Assembly (NCBI RefSeq): GCF_026213295.1
Contig: NC_079425.1
Span: 8,496,647 to 8,560,646, forward strand
DNA length: 64,000 nucleotides
Origin: Gadus chalcogrammus
Lineage: Eukaryota; Chordata; Actinopteri; Gadiformes; Gadidae
Direction: 5' to 3'
Shown: in pieces, positions 1-18,400 of the stretch
Numbering within the stretch: the first letter of the stretch is position 1
Layout: every line of letters begins with the position of its first letter
The notes under the pieces: model-generated
Told to the model about the DNA's origin: nothing
Database searches by the model: none
What the model saw: the letters and a program-made list of their open reading frames with translations, nothing else
Translations under genes and position numbers: made by a program

Positions 1-5895
<5,895 letters not shown>

Positions 5896-6570
5896 TCGTC
5901 TCACATCAGGGGGGGGGGTATTTATTTATTGATTTTTGTATATTATGTATAGATGAAAAAAAGAAAGAAAGTGCTAGAACAAAACGTTTAATGTGAAGTG
6001 GATGTAAAGATCAGTTTTTTTTTTAACGTTTTTACAACCATATGTGAAGTGGATATATTTAAGAATAATTTTTAAAATGTTTAGTTGTAGAGGCAATTTT
6101 GGCACACATGATTTGACTTTAGTTGACTGCATGAAAAAGGAATTTATTAAGGAATTTTAACAGGCATAAAATGGAAGGTGTGCCTATTCTTTGTGAGTGA
6201 ATGTCGAACATATAGTTACGAAACAGAAATTGTGTCAGAAATTTAGGAAGGGCCGTGCAACAACAATAGCATCAGGAATAAAAGAAAACGTATCATATAG
6301 TTTATGTATGTTACATACGGTTTAACCATGTTTGAGCAAGCCCAGGTTTCTCAATCTATTATTTAAAGGTCCAGTTCTCTGCTCCTGTTGTTTTCCACTC
6401 GTTAACAACACATTCATGTCTGTTAAGATATTTGTGGCAAACATTCTCATATTGGTTTACATAAATTCCTGTTGAGCATTTAATTTATTTTGCAAATTGG
6501 GAATAACATAACCAATGCCTAGCCATTAAACAAATGTATTGTTCATAGTGAGCAGAATAAAACCAAGATT
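5896..6570 (+). other. depdc7: depdc7 3' UTR with candidate poly(A) signals
   Basis: AT-rich sequence after the stop codon. AATAAA hexamers lie at 6277-6282 and 6556-6561 on the plus strand. Either could end the transcript, and nothing in the sequence decides between them. Confidence 0.55.
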
Positions 6571-6991
6571 TTCTATAACTCACACAATATGTCGATTGGT
6601 CCATTTCCCTGACTTCACATCTTTACTGTCTGGAGTTTTGAGCGAACATTTGTTCAATGTACAAAAGTATCTAGGATATGCTTTTATTCAAAGAAATTTA
6701 AAGTGAGTACAGGTCAGGAGTTATAGGCATTCTAAAGGTATTGCTGTCAGTTGCCGCTGAACTGTCCTCAAGACGACAATGTATCTGAGAATGTTGTTCA
6801 TTATCCCATATCTGTTTTGTGGATCCACAGTTACACAGTGCTATGTCAACATAGTAACCAAGTGAATGCTTTAATCTAAAATCTAAATATAAATCACAAA
6901 AGAACCAATAGGAGGGCAAACAATGTGTTGGGTTGCTCAACAGTGATTGTACCGATCACCTGTGAATATCAACAGCTGGTTGGCATGCAGG

Positions 6992-7095
<104 letters not shown>

Positions 7096-7505
7096 TCCAA
7101 AGTGCTCACATTTATAATAATTGATTTTGTGCATTATACATGTGTAAAACCCAGAAACCAATTGTTTGAATTTAAAAATGCATTTGTTTAAAACTTGGAA
7201 GTGGTATCGATTGAAATCAGATTATTAAAGTTAACAGTACATTCATATGTCCGACTTATGCTGGGTCAGATTCAGCATCCAGTTCCTATACTTACCTCTT
7301 CATCCATCCCTAGCTCCGGTGTTTGCCAAAAAATAACTCCACAATCATGCACTCTACAACAAGGGCTTTACTTGGTACCAAAAGACAGACAACACCTTTG
7401 AGATCGGTTAACACAGGAACTATGTGGAGGCTAGGTCAGAATACATCTAGAACCCAGCATGATTGGAAGGTTATACTTCTGCCTGAAATAAACTATGTTT
7501 TAGAG

Positions 7506-8003
7506 CAGGGGACTCAAATTCGCGGCTCGCGGGCCAAATGCAGACCGCTACCTAATTTTATGTGGCCCGTGAGCACTTCAAATGTATTCGATTATTTAAT
7601 TTTTTTCAAATTCATTGAATAAGAAAATTAAATCATTGAACAGTTTCTACCAATTGTAATGTTGCCGTGTAATCATAATAAAATATGAACATATTAGATT
7701 GACTTAACAAGGGTTGTAGTAGGACACCTGTTCCCAACTAGTGGTGTGGTCTGAGGCCTCAGCCCTGGATATGTTGTTATGAAACAAATAAAAATGTGCT
7801 TACATATATTTTAAAATGTATGTGTACCAGTATGCAATGTATATTTGTACACTTGAATAAATAATCAAACGGAGAGACAGTTATTTAACAATATCTTACG
7901 AAATAAGAGATTGATTGAAATAAATGATAGTCTTACAACCGGCCCTTTGAGGGGAAACATAATGCTTACGTAGCCCGGGGTGAAAATTAGTTTGAGACAC
8001 CTG
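7506..8003. mobile_element. Non-autonomous hAT-type element with 8-bp target duplication
   Basis: The element starts CAGGGGACTCAAAT and ends with the complement of CAGGTGTCTCAAACT. These are imperfect terminal inverted repeats of the hAT form, with the usual GGCCCGCGGGCC-like block just inside. Both flanks carry the same 8 bp, TTTTAGAG, at 7498-7505 and 8004-8011, which is the duplication length hAT transposases make. The 498-bp body has no long reading frame, so it must have been mobilised in trans. Confidence 0.85.
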
Positions 8004-8011
8004 TTTTAGAG

Positions 8012-9029
8012 TATCATCTTGTGGCCCTACCACATGGGATCATTACCCAAAACGTTATGAGGACTGTCGTAAGTTTGGATGCCAATAATGAGATAGAGTC
8101 AAGGTAAAGAGGTTACTAGAGGTATACAAATGTGATGAGACAGACCTCATCACCCAGGCGATGAGATTTAATATCTCGAGAACCCATCGTCCGATTTTGA
8201 CGCTTGACCCCTCTGTTGGACAAGCCAAACCATCGAAATTGCACCATAATGTAGCGATAAAGACTGTTTAAAGGCTATTACTTCAAATGGGAACCCCTCT
8301 TGGTAAGTTAAACCAATGTAAACAAGGACGGATGGGCTCAAATGCCGCATACACTGGATTATTCACTTATGGTGGTGTTTCGCAATCAAATACAACCTTT
8401 ATGACAAAAACAACTAATTTTGTTATGTTTATTTTGGTTGTAACCTCAAAAATGTAAGCTTGAAATTGATGTTCTATTGGAGCCTCGGTTTTCAAAGAAT
8501 ACGTTTGTGTCGTGGGATTATCCGTAGGCCATTGGTTCCTAATGTCCAGATCATAACAGTATATTAAATGGAGTGAAAAAGTGTGCCATTTACATTTTTT
8601 GTATACTTTCATGCCCTGTTCAATCAGCCAATGTTATTGTCAGTAGTCCAGTCATTAAGCTTCATAACTGCCAACATGTGAAAGTTGATAAGCCTTCAAA
8701 TAAACACCCAATGAACATTAAAGCAGTACAATATTCCTATCAAAAAGTTAAGATTCCTACACTGTCCAACACGTAAATGGTTGACTAAACCAGTTATAAC
8801 AAGGCGTTTCATGATATCAAATGAGCAATGTGGCGTTTTCAGTTAAATTATCTTGTTAAATTAGACTATATGTTGCTTTAGTTGACAAAGCTAAACATGT
8901 CACATTTGTCTGTACCAATACTGCAACCTAGTGGAAACTCATAAATAACACACATTTATATTGACCGTCAATCATGATATTGTGCAGGAGGTGAAAATAA
9001 ATAGAGAACGTGGTTTGATTTTTCCCCTT
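8012..9029. other. Intergenic spacer between convergent genes
   Basis: AT-rich spacer between the depdc7 and cstf3 3' ends. I see no exon, RNA gene or well-defined repeat. A block near 8168-8230 (TATCTCGAGAACC and onward) looks repeat-derived but could not be assigned. Confidence 0.4.
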
Positions 9030-9466
9030 TTTATTTGGAGAAAGTTTACCTTAAAAAAAAAAAGATTCCACTGAACATCACGAGTCAGAAAACAGCAGTG
9101 TGCGAGAAACAAAAACCAAATAAACCCCATGGAATTAAAAGCTTTGTACAGTATATGGTCATGTTTTCAAAAATAAAAACTGTTAAAAAACAACAAAGCA
9201 ACAAAAACGCACAAGTCTGAGTGAGTGAGTGAGTGTGAGTTTTCATGGCTGTACAACAACAGAGTCAACAGACAGTAACGTATACCGTCACACGCATACG
9301 AAACAGAACAGGACGTGGAAGATTGCCCTCTGGGACCACGAGTTGAGTGGTCCCAGAGGACCACTCAACTCCGTTTTAGGGCCGTTTTATTTTAACATTC
9401 GTGCCAGCGTTCACCGTCTGTAAAGTGTGGTGTTGTCGGCTTCCTCGGTTTAGCGTTTTGTTTCGT
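9030..9466 (-). other. cstf3: cstf3 3' UTR with proximal and distal poly(A) signals
   Basis: On the minus strand, AATAAA is present at 9386-9391, about 75 nt after the stop codon, and again at 9030-9035. The first would give a very short 3' UTR and the second one of about 430 nt. A strong nested inverted repeat at 9327-9371 lies just beyond the proximal signal, where cleavage and the downstream element would fall. Confidence 0.6.
9327..9371 (-). repeat. Nested inverted repeats able to form two alternative hairpins
   Basis: Hairpin A: arms 9327-9339 and 9347-9359, 13 bp, perfect, 7-nt loop. Hairpin B: arms 9340-9353 and 9358-9371, 14 bp, perfect, 4-nt loop. The arms of B overlap the loop and right arm of A, so only one can form at a time. 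They are located in the cstf3 3' UTR, 15-64 nt past the proximal AATAAA in the direction of transcription. Confidence 0.85.
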
Positions 9467-12400
9467 CTATCGAATCCTCTTCTGCTGGCGCGAGCGGTAG
9501 ATGTCGTGCACGGGCGGGGCCACGGCTCCCTTGTCATCCTCTTCGTCCGAGTCCGCGTTGGGTCTCTTCAGGGACTTGCCGCCGCCCGCGTGGTTCTCCA
9601 TGGCTCCGTTGCCCTCGCCTCCTGCCGCGTCCGGCAGCCTGCCCGTGATCAGCTCCACCGCCGCGTCCACCGCTGCAGGGGTAGAGGGTTAGAGGTGAGC
9701 CACCATGATTATACAGGTGACGTATTATACCACCAGCTGTGAGTGTGATTAGCCGTTACAAGCCGTTTTGAAAATCAGCCTCTTCTGACATCATAGGTGT
9801 GTGTGTGTACACCTAGACGTATGACGGACAGATGAGCAACGTTTGCTACAGTCCACTGGGTAGGCTGGTAGACAGCACACATCTAGGTGGGCACGCCCAC
9901 TTGTGACGTCACAAGAGGCCAATTTTCAAAGCAGCTTGTTACATTTAAAACAACAACCAAGTGAGCGGGAGAATAAAGGACATAAAGAGGATAACTTACT
10001 CTCAGGAAGTGTGCATCTCCTGAAGGTCTCCATGACTTCATCCACTTGGACGAAGGGACCCTGCGGCGAAACAAGTAGACTCATCAACGATACAATACAA
10101 CATATGTTGACCCGCTTCCTTATCTCGTTGAGCCACCACCTTAGAGGGAGCCTAAAAGGATCATTGGGTGATTTTTCAACCTGGATCCTATTTTCGCCCA
10201 TCATTTTGGGTCCAAGTGAATTATGTTGACAACAATCTTTGCACTCGGTCCAGTATTGAACAAGGCGCTGCAGCCGTAATGTGCAATAAAGGGCTGTAAC
10301 GTAATCCTTTGGGGGCAATAGCGCCTCGTCAATGTAGGACCTCTAAAAGTGCTTGTTTTTGCCAATGACTGAATCGGATTATATTCTATAAAATTTGAGA
10401 ACATTTTTTTTTGCTTGATTTGGTTTCGTTTGTTTATGTTGAGAATTTTCGCTGGTAAATGTTCCTATGTCATTACAGTCTCAATCCACCTTCAGCCAAA
10501 TCTTTAAGGTAAACCCAAGGTACACATTCTGTCGTCCCACCCAACAAAGCTTTTCCTGCAAGGGTCTCTAGTGTTTCATCATGAAAACCAGACTCAAAAG
10601 AGAGATCAAGCGAAAGCAAAGAAAAAAGTTGAATTACTCTAAGGATCCTTTCCATAATGTCAGACAATTATAACAAATGCAGCCAGTTTTCGCGGATTAT
10701 GACTGCAGACTTTTTGTTGCAATACTGGACCAGTTTCCAAACTGCTTGTCCGCATTAGTCTTTTGGACCAAGACGATGGGGGGGGGGGGGGCAAAAAGGT
10801 ACTGGGTTGAATAATCCCCAGGTCGTCCTTTAACAAAGCGCTGGCTTTACGAAAGACCTGGCTGGCAAAGTGTCAAACTCACAGAGAAGCAGCTGGGTGG
10901 AGGCAGGAGCTTCATGAGGAGCACAGCCGCCGGAGGAACGGGGAACACCCCTCCTGGGACAGGGTGCAGCCCCGGAGCTGCGGAGAAGAAGATCAGAGGA
11001 GCTTAAAATAAAAAAGATCAGTTTTCAATGGAAGGGAATCAAGGTGGACTTTGTGGGGCGACATGATCAGAATACAATTTGACATGCTCCGTAGTGTTGT
11101 GATTGAGCGTCGTGCACTATGCTAATGACTAGGCGGCTCGTCGGCTTACTGCCGACGAGCCGCCGATGAGCTGACCGGGGCAACAAGAACAATAGGAATT
11201 TATCCCCGACATGCAGAAAGGACTTTCACTGTGAGGATGTATTTCCCCTTTTCAACAACTTTAGGGGGGTGGATAGAGAAGGGGTTACGTACGGGTGAGG
11301 TGCCTGGGCTGGAAGGGGATCATCTGATTGGTGTCGGGCTTGGGGTACTCAGGTTTGCGATCCGCCTCGTCCTTCTGGGCGGGCGTCGAGGGGGTCACCA
11401 CCGCCTCCTGGAGCAGCGCTGCGTATTTCGCACGGGACACGTCCTTGGGGAGGAAGCAAGCGTTATTAACACACGGTCATCGAAAAAAAGCCGGCACCTG
11501 CAGTCGAAGACGCAGGAGAACTTCTCTGGATGCGTCGGTCGCAGCCTGGCTCTTTTGCACACCTTGTATCCCAGGGCTTTGAGTTCACTGCCGGAGCAAG
11601 GATAGAGGTCCATGAACTTGTAGCGGTCGACCAGCAAGGCCGTCTCTTTGCCCTCGTACTCGTCCTTGAAGGCTGTGAAACGCCTGCGCTCCACCTTCAG
11701 AATACTGGCCAGGTCTCCGATGTTGCTCTCGAAGGCCAGGAAGCGAGCCCAGATCTCTCTGGAAGGGAAGCGACGGACAACGAAGAGCGGGGACGTCACG
11801 ATCAACACATGGTGTTCACACAGGAACATTGGATTTACATTTCCCAGGAAATTAATGAGAAAATAAAAAATCCTACCCTGATTTCTCGGGTGACATGCTT
11901 CCTGAGGTGAGCACTCTTTCAAACAGAACCCGAGTGTTGTTGTCCTCTAGAAGGGAAAGTCACACAGAATAACAAGTCAAACACAAACAGGGACAAAATG
12001 CTGAGCCCTCTTTCTACAACAGGGTCATTGGGGGAAAGTGCTGCAATGCCAACAGAACCTACCGTTGAGATGGGAGAGATAATCGATATAGGCAAGAATG
12101 TACTCCGGGATGTCACCGTATTTCTTCAGACCAAGTTCAAATATCTTGAAGGCCACAGATTTATCCTTTAATGGATGACACAAGATAAAAACACAGATTA
12201 ACACAGAGTCACAGAGAATACCATAAAACGCAACGACTGCAAGGCCGCATGCGAGCGGGGACTTTTTGACTGCTTTGCGGCAGAATGTCCCTTCGGACTT
12301 CCCAGTCGCTTCTTCACCTTGCTACAGTAGTACTCCATGAGGGCCGCGGTCACGTAGACGTGGTGCCTCGTGCGGAGGTCCTCCCGGGCCTTCTTGAAGA

Positions 12401-15400
12401 TGGTCCGGCCCATCTTGATGCCCTCCGCCCTCCTGGCGAACTTCATGTACTGGATGTACACCAGCGTGGGGTCGATGTCCTCGATGCCCAGCAGGCGGTT
12501 GTAGATGCTGTGGACCTTCTCGTGTTTCATGCGACTCTGATGGGCGAGAACACGTCAACGTGAGCAAAGTGAGAGGGACGGTCTGTGTCTACGTGCTCTG
12601 ACATCCGGGCGGTCGCCGACACCCACCTCCTCGTAGTCGGCGAAGGAGAAGTACAGCAGCATGTTCTTCTTGAGCAGGGTGCCGATGGCTCGCTCGTAGA
12701 TGTTGGCCGCCTCGTCGCTGAACAGCTTGGCGTTGTTCATGTCCTACGGAGTCAATCGCAGAGTCAAATCTTGAATGGCAAAAAACGGGCAATTTCTTTT
12801 GTCCAAACAACCCCATAATAGATAAAGGGTTGGCGATTGGCCCGACATGGGCTAGGTCTGCTGGACATCTGTCAGAACAAGAGGAGGGGGGAGGGGTGCA
12901 TCTACCGCTCGCGCCAGCAGAAGAGGATTCGATAGACGAAACAAAACGCTAAACCGAGGAAGCCGACAACACCACACTTTACAGACTGAGCAGATAAAAG
13001 CTTTGGTGGTGGTCTCTCACCCCTTTCTCTGCGAGCAGTTTGCTGGACTGCTCCAGGTACTGGGCGGCCTCGTACCAGACGTCAGGGTGGTGGCCCAGCA
13101 CCAGAAGGCACTGCTCATAGGCAAACATCACTGCATGAGGGGAACAGGAGAACAATCAGAGGACCACATCTATCGAGACCGACCGTTGTAATACCCTCGT
13201 GTTGGATAACATCCTGGTGGCTTTTTTTATAGAACGAAATGACAATATCTATCATTATCTTTGCAGATGTACCTACTGTTCCAATCTATTCTTTGTATTT
13301 ATGCACACACACTTATCAACCATTTAGCAGGCAATGTTAAACAACGCAACCTGCCCTTTATAGACTGGACATTTGGGTTTGAACACGGAGCCTTTTGGTG
13401 GTCATTACGCTACCCTGCCCTTTGTCACATCAACCAGAGGCTGGACCGCAGATGGGGCTGGCAGCGGGCCAATCACCTCTCTTTGTGATGAGGGTCTGGT
13501 CTTCTGTGCGCAGCGGGTTGCTCTTCTCCCACTGGATGTACTTCTTCCACATCTCCACCTGCTGCGCCTCCTGTGGAGAGTTCTGAGGGGGCACAGAGGG
13601 AGCGTTCCGATCCAGCCCCTTCATCACGGTCTCGTATTCCTGGAGGATACACAGCCGTTGATGTTACAACAATGGACGACGGCGGAGACGATGCAGCTAC
13701 AGCAGATCGGTCACGGGACTGCATTCCGGTTGCGTTGGAGGTCCAACTGCTACACCTCACCTTTGCCACCCTCCTGGCGTTCATGTAGTCCCTGCTGCGA
13801 TCCTCAATCATCTTCTTGGCCAGGTGTATGTTGATGCCCTGGTTATAAAGCACAAAAGGTCAGAGGTCATTTTGATTCAGGCCACTGCCCATAATCCATC
13901 CGAGGCTCTAGTAATATGTTTGGATATCGGTTCAGGCCGAGCTGCGGGTCGAGAAAGCCTGAATGCGCGAGTGTGTGTGCGTGTCCCTCACCTCCTCATA
14001 TTTGCTGTAATCCCTCCAGAGCTGCTCGATGTTTATCATGGGATTGACACAGCCCCTCTGGTACACGCGCCGCACCGCTGTGATCCTCTGGTTTTCCGCA
14101 TATGAACCCACCGCCTCGCTGTAAACACATAAACAACGTTAACCATGGCTGGAATTCGAAAACGTATGATGGGGCCCACTGAGCAATGAAAAATGCCAAG
14201 TGAACATTCGAGAGATTACACAGAAAATATGTTTTCTCTAAATGTACTTACACTCCTTTGAGGAAGTTGATATAGTCCACCCATATCTGTAGGAGAAGGT
14301 CATTGTTTACCAGTTAGTCAATTATTTGGACTTGCCAGTATCTTTTTACGATACATGCACCACATTAATGCACAGGTAGGGGTCATCATCATGGTCAAGG
14401 ATGCCTAGTTAGTGTGGACATTGGGGTTTAAAGCCAGAACTTTTAGGCTGGGATTCAAACACCCTACTAACTAGACTGAAAATTCTTCAACAACGTGCAC
14501 CATTAGGTCATAGTTCTTAGCAAAAGATTCTTACCTGGTAGGACATGATTTCCATGCCAATTTTATCAAGGGCAAAGTCATATGCTTGGGCCATCTTCTC
14601 CCTAGAGCAAACCAAACAAAGTACCATGTTATAAATATTATTGAATATCGGTTGAAGGGGCCTTCCTTCCTACACCATGAAACGGAGCAGCAGCTGGGAC
14701 CCTCACTTGTAGCTTGGCAGCTTTCCTTTGGTTTCCCGTACATAGGCCAGGTAGCACTTCCAAAGATCGATGTGCAGGACTTTCATCAGACATCTCTGAA
14801 ACAGCTGGAGAGCGGAGAAACGGAACACGTACAAGAGACTTACACCATGAGAAGGGATCGTTGTGTTTATGTTCGATGACTTCATGTGACAGAATGTATA
14901 ATTTATCAACAGCATTATAATTTCTCCTTTGCCCACGCTTTGACTGCAGGAACTGATACCCTAAAGGAAAACACACCCCTTGATTAATTGGTTTTCCCCT
15001 ATCCATTAATAAAGGTTATATTGCAATTGCGAAAATGTAATTTGTATAAATAGCTACCGTCGGTAGACCGTAGGCTTTGATATATTTCAGTCATTACAAA
15101 ACTGAAATTAATACAATTTCTATCTTCGGTTTTTAATGTAAAATGATACAATTAGAGCTAAGGCTACATTATGTTTATCATATGGATACATTTGTCTGAC
15201 CATTTTGAATTCCATTGTTTAAGCAAACGTGCAACTTAATATGTTGTCATATTTGTGTGTATAGAAGTAGGCCCACTTGTATATAAAATGTTTTTTTAAA
15301 TAATTCTGGATTAAAACATTTCATGCAGGTTTTGCCATTCGTGTAAGATAATGCAAGTGATCCAACAGATCCAGTCAAAATACAGGACGTTTATTCTCAA

Positions 15401-18400
15401 TGATTCCAACACATGGAAAGAAATAACAATCGACTCCATTCATAATAGTGCAATTAAAGTACAGGTTATTTATACAGCTACTATTGAAATCAAACAAACT
15501 TGAGTTTGGTTTAATTATTTTTGTACATGGTTGATTTGCATAGGAAAATTTGATTAGATGGATGCAGTGATTGAAGAAAAGGAAAAGCAATCATTGTGAC
15601 CTAGGCGTCATGGGATTTAAAATGACGGTTGATTGACTTACCTTTTCTACCTTGTCATAGTTTTTTGCCTTGATCTGCAAATAAGAGTGTAGATGTAATG
15701 TTAATTCAGCCAGTCTCTCCAGAAATCATGGATCATAATGTACACATGCAAGTCACCACTTGTAAACACAAACAAACCCTCTAAGATCAACAAAGTGAAT
15801 TTCACACAAGAATGACAAGCTACAATTTCAAGTTCAGGGTTTATTATATTTGGTAGTTATTGCACAATGCCCACAAACATACCCGTAAACCCTAGCTCAT
15901 AAAAACAAAAATGTAATAAAAACAGGGAACGAGGAAAGAAAATAAATATTATGCCTCCTTATGATAAAGCATGTACAAAACGCTATTCCAGCTGCTAGTT
16001 CAGAGGTAACTGCTAAAATGAGGTTGAACTCAGAACAACATGGTGGCCTTGATCTAGGATAATAAAATCTGGCCAGCTCCGGAACATAAATACTTCTGCA
16101 TAAATACACTACTTCCGTCTTCTGCAGTCGACGCAAAAATGGGTTTAGCCAGAACCATCAACTTGTATCACAATGTGCCAAAATCTGCCAACAAGCCACT
16201 AACCTAGTCAAACCAAATGAGCTGAAAATGAAACATTGTAATTAAAAAAAGTTAGGCGTGAAGGCAAACCAATATTACACAAATTGCAAGTTATGAACCC
16301 AAGATTGATGACTCATGGTGGAAAGACCATAACAGCCGGCAGGAGCAGCCCATCCACATTAGTTTGATTCCCTTTACAAAATTAAATGGAAATATATCAG
16401 AACTGGAGCATTAATAATATGCCAGTTACATCTGAATGTCTGGAAACGGCATTTGACAGATCTGCAACTGTTCTTTGAATAGTTGCAGTCATTCTAATGC
16501 TGACAACCCCCTCTACAGTGATCAGGATAAACACTCAAAAAGGCCGCATATAAAATCATAGCTGGAAAGCAAGGTTACTAGAATGCTGTGTGTATAACAT
16601 TCACAGGTAAGGAAAAAGCCCTCCATATCACGGTAAAAGCATTTTGATAAGCAAATCTCAATCACCAAATGAATCTATCAAAAAATATTAAAATGCATTG
16701 TAGCTGCTTTTGATTTGGTTGGGAATGCTAGCTTCAACTAGGAAATGACTAAATGTGACCCAGTTTGTCATGTGCCTGCACAAGGCCAGTCTATTTCACA
16801 GCAGCGCATCTAGGTGAAAGAACAGCAGCCAAGCAGAAGGGATAGACCAGGAGAGGAAACGTATGTCAAATGGATGTGTGTCAAATCAATGAAACAGCCA
16901 ATGTAGTATAACTTAATTAAAAAAAAGACAAAGATGCAATAATTCACAATGCACGTTTTTCTATTGTCATTTTTCTTTTCGTATTTTATTACATAGTATG
17001 TTCTTAAAATCATCCTCTTGACATGGTAGCACTAAACCGCCTTGCAGAAACAAGAGCCATAAGCGGTGGCACTGAAAAACAAACTGGGTTAGAATAAAAC
17101 CCCAAACCACAACAGAAGGAAACGGAAGAATGTAGAGTCACTAACCACCCAAACAGAGAACGCAATTGCTTGGGGGAAAATCTATCCATTCAGTTATTTT
17201 TAAATCAACTGTTTGTCTGTTCTGCAATACTCCAAATGACCCTGCAAAAAAAATGGCTGCTTGAAAATAGCTAAAAATAGATGATCCCTCTCTCGCACTC
17301 ATACGGCAGTGATTGGATGCAAAATACTGTAGTATAAAATTTGAATGGCTCTACCAAGATGAGAAATTGTTGGGACTTCCCTATAAGTAATGACAAGTTC
17401 AACAACTCTTTCTTGTGGCATGGAGGAAGGCATAACAAACTTGGATCATCACCATTAGGGGTTGAGGAAGGATAGTGGAAGAAAGTAATCCGAAAATATA
17501 TATCCCATGGGCCATTTAGAATACCTCATTAAGAAACAATGAGTTCACCTCACCAGGCATCTTAAGAAGAATTGTTGAGAATTACTTTGCATGTTGACAC
17601 ACCCACCCAATTCCCCCTGGGGTGTAGGTGCAAGGATTTGCCCAATGTATGTTGTATTAACCCAAAGTAACCGAACAAACAGAGCAATAGAAGCAGCCCA
17701 CCAAGAAATCTGATAGATGGGGCAAACCATAGGGGGAAAAAAAAAATCCTTTTGGATTATCCTACCTTTAAAATCATCCAGCCTTTTAAAAACTAACCTC
17801 AAACATGTTAAAGAAAATTGAAATTGCCAAAAGAAAAAAAAGGAGTGGTTATATGCCTTGCTCTGTGTAGGAGTTGGATTATTTTAATAATTATGGGGAG
17901 CCTAACTCAATGGGTTAGTTTCTCATAATTTAAGTTAAAAGGGGCATGACCGTAACATAGCCAAACATACTTACCAAAATGCAATTACCCTATTAAGTCA
18001 CATATTTTTAGTCACAATATTGGAACGTATACAGGTTAACAATTCCTTCTTTTTCTTTTATATTCCGATTTGGTTTGGGTAACAATTTGCATAGCCTGGA
18101 CCAGGGTGTGGCTACCACTGAATAGTAATTTAAATGAACACATCCTACTCGTCATTTGTTCTGGTCTCTTGAGCAAACTATTTGAAATCTGTGTCGTACC
18201 ATATAAAAAAATAAACTGAAGGGCTTCATGATGGGACTTAAAATGTTTGCATTGAATCCAGCGAACTATAAAAACTGATCGCCTTATAGCTGCTGCTGCT
18301 GCTACATGAAATCAAAAAATATTATAGTTTAGGGAAAGATGTAGGCTGGTAAATGGTTAATTCTTCAAAGGGGGATTACTCAAGGGGTGGGATAAACATG

